A DNA stretch of 64,000 bases from Flavobacteriaceae bacterium LYZ1037 (GCA_003144015.1 QFWS01000002.1:310001-374000); one strand, 5' to 3'. Positions 8,447-17,890 are shown, counted from the stretch's first letter. The notes: generated from the sequence alone by a model not told the origin. Program-made: numbers and translations.

Positions 8447-11400
8447 ATGCAATACCATTTCAACGAGATAGAAGCCAAATGGCAAAAATATTGGGCTGAG
8501 AACAAAACGTTTCAAGCCGTAAACCAGAGTAATAAGCCTAAATATTACGTGTTAGATATGTTTCCTTATCCAAGTGGAGCAGGACTGCATGTTGGACATC
8601 CACTAGGTTATATTGCTAGTGATATTTATGCGCGTTACAAACGGCATAAAGGTTTTAATGTGTTGCATCCTCAAGGTTATGATAGTTTTGGATTACCTGC
8701 TGAACAGTATGCCATCCAAACGGGTCAGCACCCAGCAATTACTACAGAAACAAATATTAAAACATACAGACGTCAGCTAGACCAGATTGGTTTTTCATTC
8801 GATTGGTCTCGCGAAGTGCGAACGTCTGATCCAAGTTATTACAAATGGACCCAATGGATTTTTATCCAGTTATTTGAGTCTTGGTATAATAACGATTCAA
8901 ATAAAGCGGAAGCTATAGAAACCTTGGTTTCAAAATTTGCTTCGGAAGGAAACACCCATGTGAATGCAGTTTGCGATGATAACATCGAAGCCTTTACAGC
9001 CGAACAGTGGAATAGTTTTTCATCTGAAAAACAACAAGACATCTTATTACAATACAGATTAACGTATTTAGCTGAAACCGAAGTCAACTGGTGTCCTGCT
9101 TTAGGAACTGTTTTAGCAAACGATGAAATAGTCAATGGCGTTTCAGAACGTGGTGGGCACCCAGTAATTAGAAAAAAAATGACCCAATGGTCTATGCGAA
9201 TTTCAGCTTATGCTGAACGTTTGCTTCAAGGTTTGGATACTATCGATTGGACAGATTCTTTAAAGGAAAGTCAGAGAAACTGGATTGGGAAATCGGTTGG
9301 AGCATCAGTCACTTTTAAAGTGCTTTCAAATGAAGAGTGTCATGCTGAGCTTGTCGAAGCATCTCATAAAATCGAAGTATTTACAACACGTCCTGACACC
9401 ATTTTTGGAGTGAGTTTTATGACGCTAGCCCCAGAACACGAATTGGTTTCAGAAATCACGACTCCAGAACAAAAAGCTGAAGTTGAAGCTTACATTCAAG
9501 CCACTGCAAAACGTAGCGAACGCGATAGAATGGCAGATGTAAAAACCATTTCTGGTGTGTTTACAGGCGCGTATGCCGAACATCCATTTAGCAAAGAACC
9601 TATTCCAATCTGGATTGGCGATTATGTATTAGCTGGTTATGGAACAGGAGCCGTTATGTCGGTGCCTTGTGGCGACCAACGTGATTACGATTTTGCAAAA
9701 CACTTCAATATTCCAATTCCTAATATTTTTGAAGGTGTAGATATTTCTGAAGAAGCACATGCTGATAAAGACCATACCATTATTGCTAATTCCGATTTCT
9801 TAAACGGAATGAACTACAAAAAAGCGACCAAACGTGCTATTTTCGAATTAGAGCAATTAGGTCAAGGCGAAGGTAAAACCAATTACAGATTGCGTGATGC
9901 TGTGTTTTCTCGTCAAAGATATTGGGGAGAACCATTTCCAGTTTATTATGTTAATGGCAAACCACAAATGATTGATAAAGCCCACTTACCAATCCGTTTG
10001 CCAGACGTTGAAAAATATTTGCCTACCGAAACAGGCGAACCACCTTTAGGTCGTGCCGATGTTTGGGCTTGGTGTACAGAAACCCATTTGGTAGTTTCAA
10101 ACGATAAGATAAATAATACAACAGTGTTTCCACTAGAACTAAACACCATGCCTGGTTGGGCTGGAAGTTCCTGGTATTTCTTTAGATACATGGATGCACA
10201 TAATGATCAGAAATTTGCAAGCGAAGATGCCTTGAATTACTGGGAAAATGTCGATTTATACATTGGAGGAAGCGAGCATGCTACAGGACATTTATTATAC
10301 TCTCGTTTTTGGGTAAAATTCATGAAAGATAGAGGCTTTGTAAATGTAGAAGAACCTTTTAAAAAGCTCATTAACCAAGGGATGATTTTGGGGACGAGTG
10401 CTATCGTTTATAGAATTAATATCAAAACTGTAGATGCTTCAAAAAATAGAATTATTTCTGATGGAGCATTTAAGTATATTTCTGTTAAATCAAACATTTT
10501 TGCTTCCTATAATTATTTAGTATCTATTTCTAATAATGAGATAAAACCTTCAAGTACAAATTCTGGATTATTTTTTGAAGCAAAAAATAAAGAATTGATT
10601 TTTTCTTTAATGAAGTTGTTTGAAGTTGAAAACGAATATCTTGAACAAGTTTTAGATGGAAATTGTGTTTTAGAGATTACTTATGACCCAATTAGAATCG
10701 ATGTAAACAATATTAATAATTCAGATGAAATTATTGATTTTGATAAAATGAAGCTTTGGAATGAATTTGAAAATGCCCTTTTTATAAATGATAGTGGACA
10801 CATAGAAGATGAAGGAGGAGTTTTTACAGTTGGTAGAGAAGTTGAAAAGATGTCTAAACGTTGGTTAAACGTGGTCAATCCAGACAGTATTTGCGAGCAA
10901 TATGGCGCAGACAGTTTACGTTTGTACGAAATGTTTTTAGGACCTCTTGAACAAGCAAAACCTTGGAATACAGCAGGAATTACAGGGGTTCATGGCTTTC
11001 TTAAAAAACTATGGAAATTGTATGTTGGAGAAAACGGACTTCATGTCAATGATTCAGAACCAACAAAAGACAATCTAAAAACGCTTCATAAAACCATTAA
11101 AAAAGTAGAAGAAGATATTGAGAATTTTTCTTTCAATACCTCAGTCTCTACCTTTATGATTGCCGTTAATGAGTTAACAACTCAAAAATGTACAAGCAAA
11201 AAAGTCTTAGAACCTTTATTGGTTTTACTGTCGCCTTATGCGCCACATATTGCTGAAGAATTATACAGTCAGTTAGGTTATAACGAGTCTATTTCAACTG
11301 CACCTTTTCCTAAGTTTGACGCCAGTCATTTAGTAGAAAGCTCTAAGAATTACCCCATTTCTTTTAATGGTAAAATGCGTTTTACTCTAGAATTACCAAT

Positions 11401-11527
11401 GGATATGAGTAAAGACGAGATAGAAGCAGCAGTTATGTCTCACGAAAAAACCAAAGCACAATTACAAGGTCGCGAACCTAAAAAAGTAATTATTGTTCCT
11501 GGAAAGATTGTGAATATTGTTGAGTAA
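8447..11527 (+). CDS. leuS: Leucine--tRNA ligase with two unusual insertions
   Basis: This class I synthetase charges tRNA-Leu. It shows HVGH (48-51) as the HIGH motif, a CP1 editing domain (TTRPDTIFG, then GTGAVMSVP), and the second signature as KMSKR (801-805) instead of KMSKS. At 1026 residues it seems long for the family. One extra stretch, CHAELVEAS (298-306), is encoded by a dispersed palindromic repeat. The other is an enlarged leucine-specific segment between INQGMILGTSA and VGREVEKMSK (about residues 645-795), whose DNA is very AT-rich. The frame is intact throughout. Confidence 0.96.
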   Translation: MQYHFNEIEAKWQKYWAENKTFQAVNQSNKPKYYVLDMFPYPSGAGLHVGHPLGYIASDIYARYKRHKGFNVLHPQGYDSFGLPAEQYAIQTGQHPAITTETNIKTYRRQLDQIGFSFDWSREVRTSDPSYYKWTQWIFIQLFESWYNNDSNKAEAIETLVSKFASEGNTHVNAVCDDNIEAFTAEQWNSFSSEKQQDILLQYRLTYLAETEVNWCPALGTVLANDEIVNGVSERGGHPVIRKKMTQWSMRISAYAERLLQGLDTIDWTDSLKESQRNWIGKSVGASVTFKVLSNEECHAELVEASHKIEVFTTRPDTIFGVSFMTLAPEHELVSEITTPEQKAEVEAYIQATAKRSERDRMADVKTISGVFTGAYAEHPFSKEPIPIWIGDYVLAGYGTGAVMSVPCGDQRDYDFAKHFNIPIPNIFEGVDISEEAHADKDHTIIANSDFLNGMNYKKATKRAIFELEQLGQGEGKTNYRLRDAVFSRQRYWGEPFPVYYVNGKPQMIDKAHLPIRLPDVEKYLPTETGEPPLGRADVWAWCTETHLVVSNDKINNTTVFPLELNTMPGWAGSSWYFFRYMDAHNDQKFASEDALNYWENVDLYIGGSEHATGHLLYSRFWVKFMKDRGFVNVEEPFKKLINQGMILGTSAIVYRINIKTVDASKNRIISDGAFKYISVKSNIFASYNYLVSISNNEIKPSSTNSGLFFEAKNKELIFSLMKLFEVENEYLEQVLDGNCVLEITYDPIRIDVNNINNSDEIIDFDKMKLWNEFENALFINDSGHIEDEGGVFTVGREVEKMSKRWLNVVNPDSICEQYGADSLRLYEMFLGPLEQAKPWNTAGITGVHGFLKKLWKLYVGENGLHVNDSEPTKDNLKTLHKTIKKVEEDIENFSFNTSVSTFMIAVNELTTQKCTSKKVLEPLLVLLSPYAPHIAEELYSQLGYNESISTAPFPKFDASHLVESSKNYPISFNGKMRFTLELPMDMSKDEIEAAVMSHEKTKAQLQGREPKKVIIVPGKIVNIVE
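9338..9364. repeat. Dispersed palindromic repeat inserted in frame in leuS
   Basis: The core TGCTGAGCTTGTCGAAGCAT is flanked by TGTCA and CT. It is translated as CHAELVEAS inside leuS. Related or degenerate palindromes occur at 57328 and 63016. Confidence 0.75.
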
Positions 11528-11528
11528 C

Positions 11529-11649
11529 TTCTCGATACAATTTTTTCGTTCCTCAAAAATCACTCGAAGTATTGTAGATTGATATATAAAAAAGTCTTAC
11601 CTAACTTCGAGTGATTTTCAGTTTTTAAAACTGAAAATTGTATCGAGAA
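11529..11649. repeat. 121-bp MITE-like inverted repeat after leuS
   Basis: Left arm TTCTCGATACAATTTT...AATCACTCGAAG (from 11529) is mirrored by right arm CTTCGAGTGATTTT...AAAATTGTATCGAGAA (ending 11649) around an AT-rich centre. The right arm also holds its own dyad (TTTTCAGTTTTTAAAACTGAAAA region). It begins 2 bp after the leuS stop, contains no ORF, and could fold at RNA level and end the leuS transcript. Confidence 0.8.
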
Positions 11650-11694
11650 CATCCAAAACATAATATTTCGTATTTTAGAGGCTAAACACATATT

Positions 11695-12219
11695 ATGAAA
11701 TCTCTCTGGTTATTCATGTTTCTTGTTGCAAGCTTTGCAACAAATGCTCAAACCGATTCCTTGCAATTCCCACAAGATTTTTATGGCATCTATAAAGGCG
11801 ATTTGCACATTGTAAATACGCGTGGCAGACAAACCATTCAAATGGAATTTCATTTAAATAAAACAGATACCATTGGCAAACACCAATACATGTTGGTTTA
11901 TACCATGAATGGCGAACGCCAAGAACGCAAATACAACCTCATTGAAAAAGATGTTTCAAAAGGCGAATATATTGTAGACGAAAACAATGGCATTTTATTA
12001 GATGCAAAACTTATCGATAACACCATTTACAGCATGTTTGAAGTGCAAGACAATATTTTAACTACAACCGAACGTTTCTATAAAGAAGCAATGGATTTTG
12101 AAATAACAGTCACCAACAAAACACAAAAAGTAACTACAGGTACTACAGGAGAAGATGCTTCAGAGGTGGTTTCTTACCCTGTTTTTGCAGTCCAAAAAGC
12201 CCATCTTATAAAACAATAA
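11695..12219 (+). CDS. Secreted protein of unknown function
   Basis: A 174-residue protein with a clear Sec signal peptide (MKSLWLFMFLVASFATNAQ, cleavage after NAQ). The mature part is a beta-rich single domain (YGIYKGDLHIVNTRG, then a QTIQMEFHL strand and MNGERQERKYNLIEK) that could be a lipocalin-like or barrel fold. It has no lipobox and no T9SS sorting domain, so it is probably periplasmic. I do not recognise the family. It sits alone between the leuS repeat and yugP. Confidence 0.6.
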   Translation: MKSLWLFMFLVASFATNAQTDSLQFPQDFYGIYKGDLHIVNTRGRQTIQMEFHLNKTDTIGKHQYMLVYTMNGERQERKYNLIEKDVSKGEYIVDENNGILLDAKLIDNTIYSMFEVQDNILTTTERFYKEAMDFEITVTNKTQKVTTGTTGEDASEVVSYPVFAVQKAHLIKQ

Positions 12220-12300
12220 ACTGACAAAATTTCTTAACGAAAATTTGGCTTAGAATTTGCTATATTACAAGTAATTTTATCTTTTAAAACAAAATAAAAA

Positions 12301-12999
12301 ATGATTGGATATTATATATTAATTGGAGCCATTGGGCTTGTAAGTTGGTTGGTAAGCAATAAGCTTAAAAAGAAATTTGCTTTCTACTCGAAAGTGCAAT
12401 TACGTAATGGCATGAGTGGGAAAGAAATTGCCGAAAAAATGTTGGCAGATAATGGCATTACAGATGTTGAGGTTATTTCAACTCCTGGGCAACTTACAGA
12501 CCATTACAATCCGAAAAACAAAACGGTAAACTTAAGTGAGTCTGTTTATAATCAACGAAATGCAGCTTCTGCAGCAGTAGCAGCTCACGAATGTGGTCAT
12601 GCTGTACAACATGCCCAAGCTTATAGCTGGTTACAAATGCGTTCTACTTTAGTGCCTATGGTTAGTGTGACATCTGGAATGTCTCAATGGTTAATTATTG
12701 GAGGCTTGATTTTAGGTGGAGCAGCAGGTATTGGCCTAGGTTGGTATGTAGCCGTTTTAGGTGTTATTTTCATGGGAATGGCAACTGTATTTAGTTTTAT
12801 TACACTCCCAGTAGAATATGATGCTAGTAATAGAGCTTTAGCATGGTTAAAAGCAAAGAATATGGTAACTCCTGAAGAATATAAAGGCTCAGAAGATGCG
12901 CTTAAATGGGCAGCAAGAACCTATTTAGTAGCTGCAATTGGAGCTTTAGCTTCATTATTATATTGGGCTTTGCAAGTTTTTGGTGGTAGTAGAGACTAA
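12301..12999 (+). CDS. YugP-type membrane zinc metallopeptidase
   Basis: A neutral zinc metallopeptidase family protein (232 residues). An N-terminal membrane helix precedes the zinc motif HECGH at 96-100 (context AAVAAHECGHAVQHAQ), followed by two or three further helices and EYDASNRALAWL, a conserved segment of the family with the likely third zinc ligand. Substrates are unknown; a membrane quality-control role is usual speculation. It is followed by a good terminator, so it is probably monocistronic. Confidence 0.9.
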   Translation: MIGYYILIGAIGLVSWLVSNKLKKKFAFYSKVQLRNGMSGKEIAEKMLADNGITDVEVISTPGQLTDHYNPKNKTVNLSESVYNQRNAASAAVAAHECGHAVQHAQAYSWLQMRSTLVPMVSVTSGMSQWLIIGGLILGGAAGIGLGWYVAVLGVIFMGMATVFSFITLPVEYDASNRALAWLKAKNMVTPEEYKGSEDALKWAARTYLVAAIGALASLLYWALQVFGGSRD

Positions 13000-13019
13000 T
13001 TAAAAGAATACATATTTTT

Positions 13020-13060
13020 AAACCGAATGCTTTTTATAAGGTGTTCGGTTTATTTTTTTT
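13020..13060 (+). terminator. Terminator after the YugP-type gene
   Basis: AAACCGAA (13020-13027) pairs with TTCGGTTT (13044-13051) and is followed by ATTTTTTTT. Confidence 0.85.
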
Positions 13061-13102
13061 ATTACATTTATCCAACTAAAAATACTACTTAATTAACTAC
13101 TT

Positions 13103-13828
13103 ATGGAAAATCAACCTCAAAATCCTTTTGAACCTACAGAAACAAAAGTCTTACTAGCGACACTATCTGAAACAGATAGAGTGGCCTTCTATAAAAAAAC
13201 CTATTCACATGTGGCTGGAGGTGTTCTAGTTTTTATTTTATTTGAATATCTATTGCTTCAAAGTGAAGCTATTGTGGATTTTGCATTATCGATGACGGAA
13301 GGATACAGATGGCTCATTATGTTAGGAGGTTTTATGTTTATAACCAACTATGCTGAAAGAATGACTATGAAATCGCCAGACAAGAACAAACAATACCTTG
13401 CTTTTGGTTTATACATTCTAGCCGAAGCATTTATTTTTGTACCACTAATTTATATTGCCGCTTATTATATGGAAGCTGGTCCAGACATGTTAAATCAGGC
13501 AGCTATTGTAACCTTAGCTTTGTTTACCGGTTTATCTGCCGTGGTGTTTGTAACTAAAAAAGACTTTTCGTTTTTAAAAACAGGCTTGACTATTGGATTC
13601 TTTATTGCTATAGGTTTGATTATAGCCGGAACTATTTTTGGATTCAATATGGGACTTTGGTTTTCTGTAGGCATGTGTTTATTAGCAGGAGGTTCTATCT
13701 TGTACCAAACATCTAACTTGGTGAATAAATATACAACAGAAGATTATATTCCAGCCGCTTTAGGTTTATTTGCATCTTTAATGCTCTTATTTTGGTATAT
13801 CTTGAGCATTTTTATGTCTAGAGATTAA
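13103..13828 (+). CDS. Bax inhibitor-1/YccA family membrane protein
   Basis: A 241-residue protein with seven hydrophobic segments. It has a short N-terminal cytoplasmic tail, YKKTYSHVAGGVLVF opening the first helix, a conserved central LFTGLSAVVFVTKKDFSFLKTG region, and a C-terminal GLFASLMLLFWYILSIF. This is the plan of BI-1/YccA (UPF0005) proteins, proposed pH-sensitive calcium leak or protease-modulating proteins. Role here is unknown. It shares a bidirectional terminator with the convergent Lrp gene. Confidence 0.85.
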   Translation: MENQPQNPFEPTETKVLLATLSETDRVAFYKKTYSHVAGGVLVFILFEYLLLQSEAIVDFALSMTEGYRWLIMLGGFMFITNYAERMTMKSPDKNKQYLAFGLYILAEAFIFVPLIYIAAYYMEAGPDMLNQAAIVTLALFTGLSAVVFVTKKDFSFLKTGLTIGFFIAIGLIIAGTIFGFNMGLWFSVGMCLLAGGSILYQTSNLVNKYTTEDYIPAALGLFASLMLLFWYILSIFMSRD

Positions 13829-13852
13829 ATAATAGAAAATTATATAATTAAG

Positions 13853-13880
13853 AAACTCCTGATTTCTCAGGAGTTTTTTT
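13853..13880. terminator. Bidirectional terminator between the Bax1-like and Lrp genes
   Basis: AACTCCTGA (13854-13862) pairs with TCAGGAGTT (13867-13875), with a T-run on the plus side. It reaches the stop codon of the minus-strand Lrp gene. Confidence 0.85.
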
Positions 13881-14349
13881 ATATTTTAATCTGTCTATCT
13901 ATTTGCTGATTTAAAGAGATAAAGGTTTCTGTTCTTGAAACTCCTTCTATAGATTGAATTTCTTTATTTAACAAGTGCATTAAATGCTCGTTGTCTTTAC
14001 ATAGTATTTTAATAAAAATACTCCAGTTTCCTGTGGTATAATGGCATTCCAAAACCTCAGGTATCTTTTTAAGTTGCTTAACAGCTTCTGGGTTGCTCAT
14101 AGCTTTATCTAAATAGATACCTATAAACGCCATGGTAGTATAACCTAAAACTTTCGGATTAATAACAAATTTAGAACCAGAAATAATACCAGATTTTTCA
14201 AGCTTTCTCAAACGTTGATGTATAGCTGCTCCAGAAATACCCACTTGTCTAGCAATTTCTAAAATAGGTGTTCTGGCATCGCTCATTAAAGCACGAAGTA
14301 TGGCTTTATCGATACCATCAATTTCAATATTTTGATTGACAACTTTCAA
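13879..14349 (-). CDS. Lrp/AsnC family transcriptional regulator
   Basis: A 156-residue regulator with an N-terminal helix-turn-helix (DKAILRALMSDARTPILEIA, then GISGAAIHQRLRKLEKSGII) and a C-terminal ligand-binding RAM domain (~70-150, YTTMAFIGIYLD ... ECHYTTGNWSIFIKI). Members usually sense an amino acid and act as octamers. It lies 9 bp after the saccharopine dehydrogenase-like gene on the same strand, so it probably responds to lysine or a related amino acid; that is inference from position. Confidence 0.93.
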   Translation of the reverse strand: MKVVNQNIEIDGIDKAILRALMSDARTPILEIARQVGISGAAIHQRLRKLEKSGIISGSKFVINPKVLGYTTMAFIGIYLDKAMSNPEAVKQLKKIPEVLECHYTTGNWSIFIKILCKDNEHLMHLLNKEIQSIEGVSRTETFISLNQQIDRQIKI

Positions 14350-14358
14350 GTAATATGT

Positions 14359-15723
14359 TTATAAATTTAATGGATTATAACCTAAATAAGGCACCTCAGT
14401 TTCTTTAAACGTTATGCCATATGTTTCTAGTTCTTTTAAAATTGGGTCGTAAACCTCTTTAGTTATTGGCATTTGCACTCCAGGAGTCGTTATTTTTTCA
14501 TTTAAAATAGCTAGAGTTGCAATTGCAACAGGCAAACCAACTGTTTTAGCCATAGCTGTATAAACCCTGTCTTCTCCCAATGTTACCATGGTAGCATCTA
14601 TTTGATGCATCTTGCCATCTAGTTCATATCCAAACTTATGATACATAACTATCATGTCTTTTTCATGGTCATTAAGTGTCCAGCTTTCTTCTAAAATTTT
14701 CTGAAGTATTTGTGCAGGCGTTGCTTTTTTAAGTTCAACCATTTTTTTATTATTGAAAAGGTCGATTTCTAATAGCTTGTCCCAAACAATATCGTCTTGA
14801 TCAATTTTTAAAGCATGTCTAAATTTAAGCTCCACAGAATCCGTTGGGCTGTAAGGTAAAAAGGCATTTACAAAATCACGATAGCTCATGTTTTCACTAT
14901 CGTCAATGGTATATTCATCATCAGTCATTCCTAATTGAACAAACATATTCCAAGCACGAGAAAAGCCAACACGTCGCATAGTTCCACGATAAAGTGTTTT
15001 TACATTATCTAAACCATAAGCCGATTGATATTTTAATGAATCTCTATTAGCATATCCTTCAAATCTCCCATACCCTTCAACATCTAGAAATTCTGTTCTT
15101 CTAAAAAGGCGGTTATAAGGAATGTATTTATAAGTCCCTTCTTGTAAAAACTTTGCTGCACCACCTTGGCCAGCAACTACTACATTTCTTGGATTCCAAG
15201 TAAATTTATAATTCCATAAGTTGTTATCATCTTCAGGTGCTACGAGACCTCCTGTAAAAGACTCAAAGAGAATAATTTGGCCGCCTTTTTCACGAATTCT
15301 ATCAATGACCTGCATGGCACTCATATGGTCAATTCCAGGATCGACACCAATTTCGTTCATAAAAATTAAGCCTTTATCTGTAGCCGCTTTATCAAGCTTT
15401 TGCATCTCTTCACTGATATAAGATGCCGTAACCATGTTTTTATTAAAACTAATACAGTCTTTTGCTACTTCAATATGAAATCTAGCAGGAAGCATAGAAA
15501 TAACTATGTCTGAATTTTGGATTGCGTTTTGACGAGATTTTTTATCGAATACATCAAGCATAATAGCCTGAGCATTTTCGTGATCTCCTATAAGTTTTTT
15601 AGCATGAGTAAAATTGACATCGCCAACGATAATGAGTAAATCTTCTTGTTCTGATTTGTCTAATAAATATTTTATGAGGTATGATGCAGATTTTCCAGCA
15701 CCTATTACTAAAATCTTTCGCAT
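14359..15723 (-). CDS. Saccharopine dehydrogenase family protein
   Basis: A 454-residue NAD(P)-dependent oxidoreductase. The N-terminal Rossmann motif is VIGAGKSASYLIKYLLD, followed by MLPARFH and the conserved NEIGVDPGIDHMSAMQVID, and a long C-terminal saccharopine dehydrogenase-type domain (SFTGGLVAPEDDNNLWNYKFTWNPRN region onward). Members link lysine with 2-oxoglutarate or glutamate via saccharopine; direction here is not shown by sequence. It heads an operon with the Lrp gene. A glutaryl-CoA dehydrogenase-like gene at 46357 would fit a lysine degradation route, but it is far away. Confidence 0.88.
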   Translation of the reverse strand: MRKILVIGAGKSASYLIKYLLDKSEQEDLLIIVGDVNFTHAKKLIGDHENAQAIMLDVFDKKSRQNAIQNSDIVISMLPARFHIEVAKDCISFNKNMVTASYISEEMQKLDKAATDKGLIFMNEIGVDPGIDHMSAMQVIDRIREKGGQIILFESFTGGLVAPEDDNNLWNYKFTWNPRNVVVAGQGGAAKFLQEGTYKYIPYNRLFRRTEFLDVEGYGRFEGYANRDSLKYQSAYGLDNVKTLYRGTMRRVGFSRAWNMFVQLGMTDDEYTIDDSENMSYRDFVNAFLPYSPTDSVELKFRHALKIDQDDIVWDKLLEIDLFNNKKMVELKKATPAQILQKILEESWTLNDHEKDMIVMYHKFGYELDGKMHQIDATMVTLGEDRVYTAMAKTVGLPVAIATLAILNEKITTPGVQMPITKEVYDPILKELETYGITFKETEVPYLGYNPLNL

Positions 15724-15802
15724 ATTGAGAATTGTTGAGTATTTTTGTAGCTACGAATGTAATAAATACTAAGTGCATTCGAAACTCTAAAAGTATTTTT
15801 AT

Positions 15803-16198
15803 ATGAACAAAAAAATATTAATCACTGCAACCATTCTAGGCATATTGAGTATTGTTTTAGGGGCATTTGCTGCTCATGGTTTAAAGGAGTTAATTTCTGA
15901 AGAAGCGCAACATACTTTTGAAACCGGAGTAAGATATCAAATGTATCACGCTATTTTCTTATTGTTTGTTGGCAGTACGTCTTTAATTAGCTTAAAAGCA
16001 AAAACGCGTATTTTTTATTTGGTTCTTATAGGGATATTGTTTTTCTCTGGATCTATTTACGGTTTGGCAACCAACCAACTTACTGGTTTCAATTTTAAAA
16101 GTATTGGATTTATAACACCAATAGGTGGTTTACTTTTAATTATTTCATGGATAATATTGTTAATAAACTTTTTAAAAATGAAGACTGATATTTCATAA
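15803..16198 (+). CDS. DUF423 membrane protein
   Basis: A 131-residue protein with four hydrophobic helices. The family signature is near the N-terminus (GAFAAHGLK, then ETGVRYQMYHAIFLL) and in the third helix (FSGSIYGLA). Function is unknown. It is divergent from the saccharopine dehydrogenase-like gene, with 79 bp between them, and 61 bp before pckA, which has its own promoter. Confidence 0.9.
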   Translation: MNKKILITATILGILSIVLGAFAAHGLKELISEEAQHTFETGVRYQMYHAIFLLFVGSTSLISLKAKTRIFYLVLIGILFFSGSIYGLATNQLTGFNFKSIGFITPIGGLLLIISWIILLINFLKMKTDIS

Positions 16199-16200
16199 AA

Positions 16201-16234
16201 TTGATGCTTACTTTAAAATAAAATTATAATTTTG
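16201..16234 (+). promoter_or_regulatory. Bacteroidota promoter for pckA
   Basis: TTG at 16201-16203 and TAATTTTG at 16227-16234 are separated by 23 bp, at the upper limit of the TTG/TAnnTTTG spacing. The ATG follows 25 bp later. Confidence 0.6.
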
Positions 16235-16259
16235 CACTATAAACAACACAAAAACAATT

Positions 16260-17870
16260 ATGATAGATCATACTCAAGCATCTAATAAGATTTCACTAGA
16301 ACCTTATGGAATAAAAAATGCCAAAGTACAATATCAATTATCCCCAAAACAACTTCATGACATTACGATTGCTAAAGGACAAGGTGTTGAAGCATCTTCT
16401 GGAGCCTTAGCTGTAAACACTGGAGAATTTACTGGAAGATCACCTAAAGATAGATTTATTGTAAAGGATTCTGTTACAGAAGATAAAGTATGGTGGGGAA
16501 ATATAAACATCCCTTTTGAATCCGATAAATTTCAAAAATTATACGACAAGGTAACTGCTTACTTATCTGAAAAAGAAGTCTTTGTAAGAGATAGTTATGC
16601 TTGTGCAGACGAAAAATACAAACTAAATATTCGTGTAATTAATGAATATCCTTGGAGTAACATGTTTGCTTCAAACATGTTTTTAAGACCAACTGAAGCT
16701 GAGTTAAAAGACTTTACTCCAGAGTGGACGATAGTCAATGCACCAGGATTTATGGCAGATCCTGATGTTGACGGAACAAGGCAGCACAATTTTGCTATTT
16801 TAGATTTTAGTAGAAAGATTGCCTTAATTGGAGGAACTGGATATACAGGAGAAATTAAAAAAGGTATTTTTTCTGCTTTAAACTTTATTTTACCTGTTTT
16901 TAAAAACACCTTACCAATGCACTGTAGTGCTAATGTTGGAGAAAAGGGAGATACAGCTATTTTCTTTGGTCTTTCAGGTACTGGAAAAACAACGCTTTCA
17001 GCAGATCCAGAACGTAGGTTAATTGGAGATGATGAACATGGTTGGACAAACGAAAACACCGTTTTTAATTTTGAAGGTGGGTGTTATGCGAAAGTTATTA
17101 ATCTTTCTGAAGAAAATGAACCAGATATTTATAATGCCATTAAACCAGGAGCAATTCTTGAGAATGTGATTATGAATGATAAAGGAGAGGTTCAATTTGA
17201 GGACACTTCAATTACTCAAAACACAAGAGTAAGTTACCCAATAGAACATATTAACAACATACAAGTCCCTTCTATAGGCAAAAACCCTAAGAATATTTTC
17301 TTTTTAACGGCAGATGCTTTTGGTGTGTTGCCTCCTATTTCTAGATTATCTCCTGGACAAGCAGCCTATCATTTTATTTCTGGTTATACAGCTAAAGTAG
17401 CTGGAACTGAAGCAGGAATAGATGAGCCGTTACCAAGTTTTTCGGCTTGTTTTGGAGCGCCATTTATGCCGTTGCATCCAACAAAGTATGCTGAAATGTT
17501 AAGCGCTAAAATGAAAGCTTCAGGGGTGAATGTTTGGTTGATTAATACAGGTTGGACTGGTGGTCCTTATGGAGTAGGAAGTAGAATAAAATTAAAATAT
17601 ACTAGAGCCATGATTAGTGCTGCTCTTAATGGTGATTTAGATGAAGTTACCGATGAAACATATAGAACACATTCTGTTTTTGGTTTAAAACAACCTAGAA
17701 CTTGTCCTGGGGTTCCAGACGACGTATTAAGTTCTAGATTAACATGGAATGACGATGAAGGATACTATAAAGCAGCTTATAAATTATCGGATTCTTTTAG
17801 AGAAAACTTTAAAAAATTTGAAGAGTATGCCAACGAAGAAATTCTAGCTGGCGCTCCAAACGTTAAATAA
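16260..17870 (+). CDS. pckA: Phosphoenolpyruvate carboxykinase (ATP)
   Basis: It converts oxaloacetate and ATP to phosphoenolpyruvate and CO2, the entry to gluconeogenesis. The 536-residue sequence has the normal family length. It holds NTGEFTGRSPKDRFIV, the ATP-binding P-loop GLSGTGKTT (237-245), the metal-binding LIGDDEHGW, and NTGWTGGPYGVGSRI. It stands alone with its own promoter and terminator. Confidence 0.97.
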   Translation: MIDHTQASNKISLEPYGIKNAKVQYQLSPKQLHDITIAKGQGVEASSGALAVNTGEFTGRSPKDRFIVKDSVTEDKVWWGNINIPFESDKFQKLYDKVTAYLSEKEVFVRDSYACADEKYKLNIRVINEYPWSNMFASNMFLRPTEAELKDFTPEWTIVNAPGFMADPDVDGTRQHNFAILDFSRKIALIGGTGYTGEIKKGIFSALNFILPVFKNTLPMHCSANVGEKGDTAIFFGLSGTGKTTLSADPERRLIGDDEHGWTNENTVFNFEGGCYAKVINLSEENEPDIYNAIKPGAILENVIMNDKGEVQFEDTSITQNTRVSYPIEHINNIQVPSIGKNPKNIFFLTADAFGVLPPISRLSPGQAAYHFISGYTAKVAGTEAGIDEPLPSFSACFGAPFMPLHPTKYAEMLSAKMKASGVNVWLINTGWTGGPYGVGSRIKLKYTRAMISAALNGDLDEVTDETYRTHSVFGLKQPRTCPGVPDDVLSSRLTWNDDEGYYKAAYKLSDSFRENFKKFEEYANEEILAGAPNVK

Positions 17871-17890
17871 GGTATTATTTAAAGTATTTT

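Noticed and set aside
16595-17059. 154-codon open frame on the minus strand inside pckA
   Set aside because: It is antisense to a highly conserved gene, has no family motifs, and arises from the codon bias of the opposite strand.
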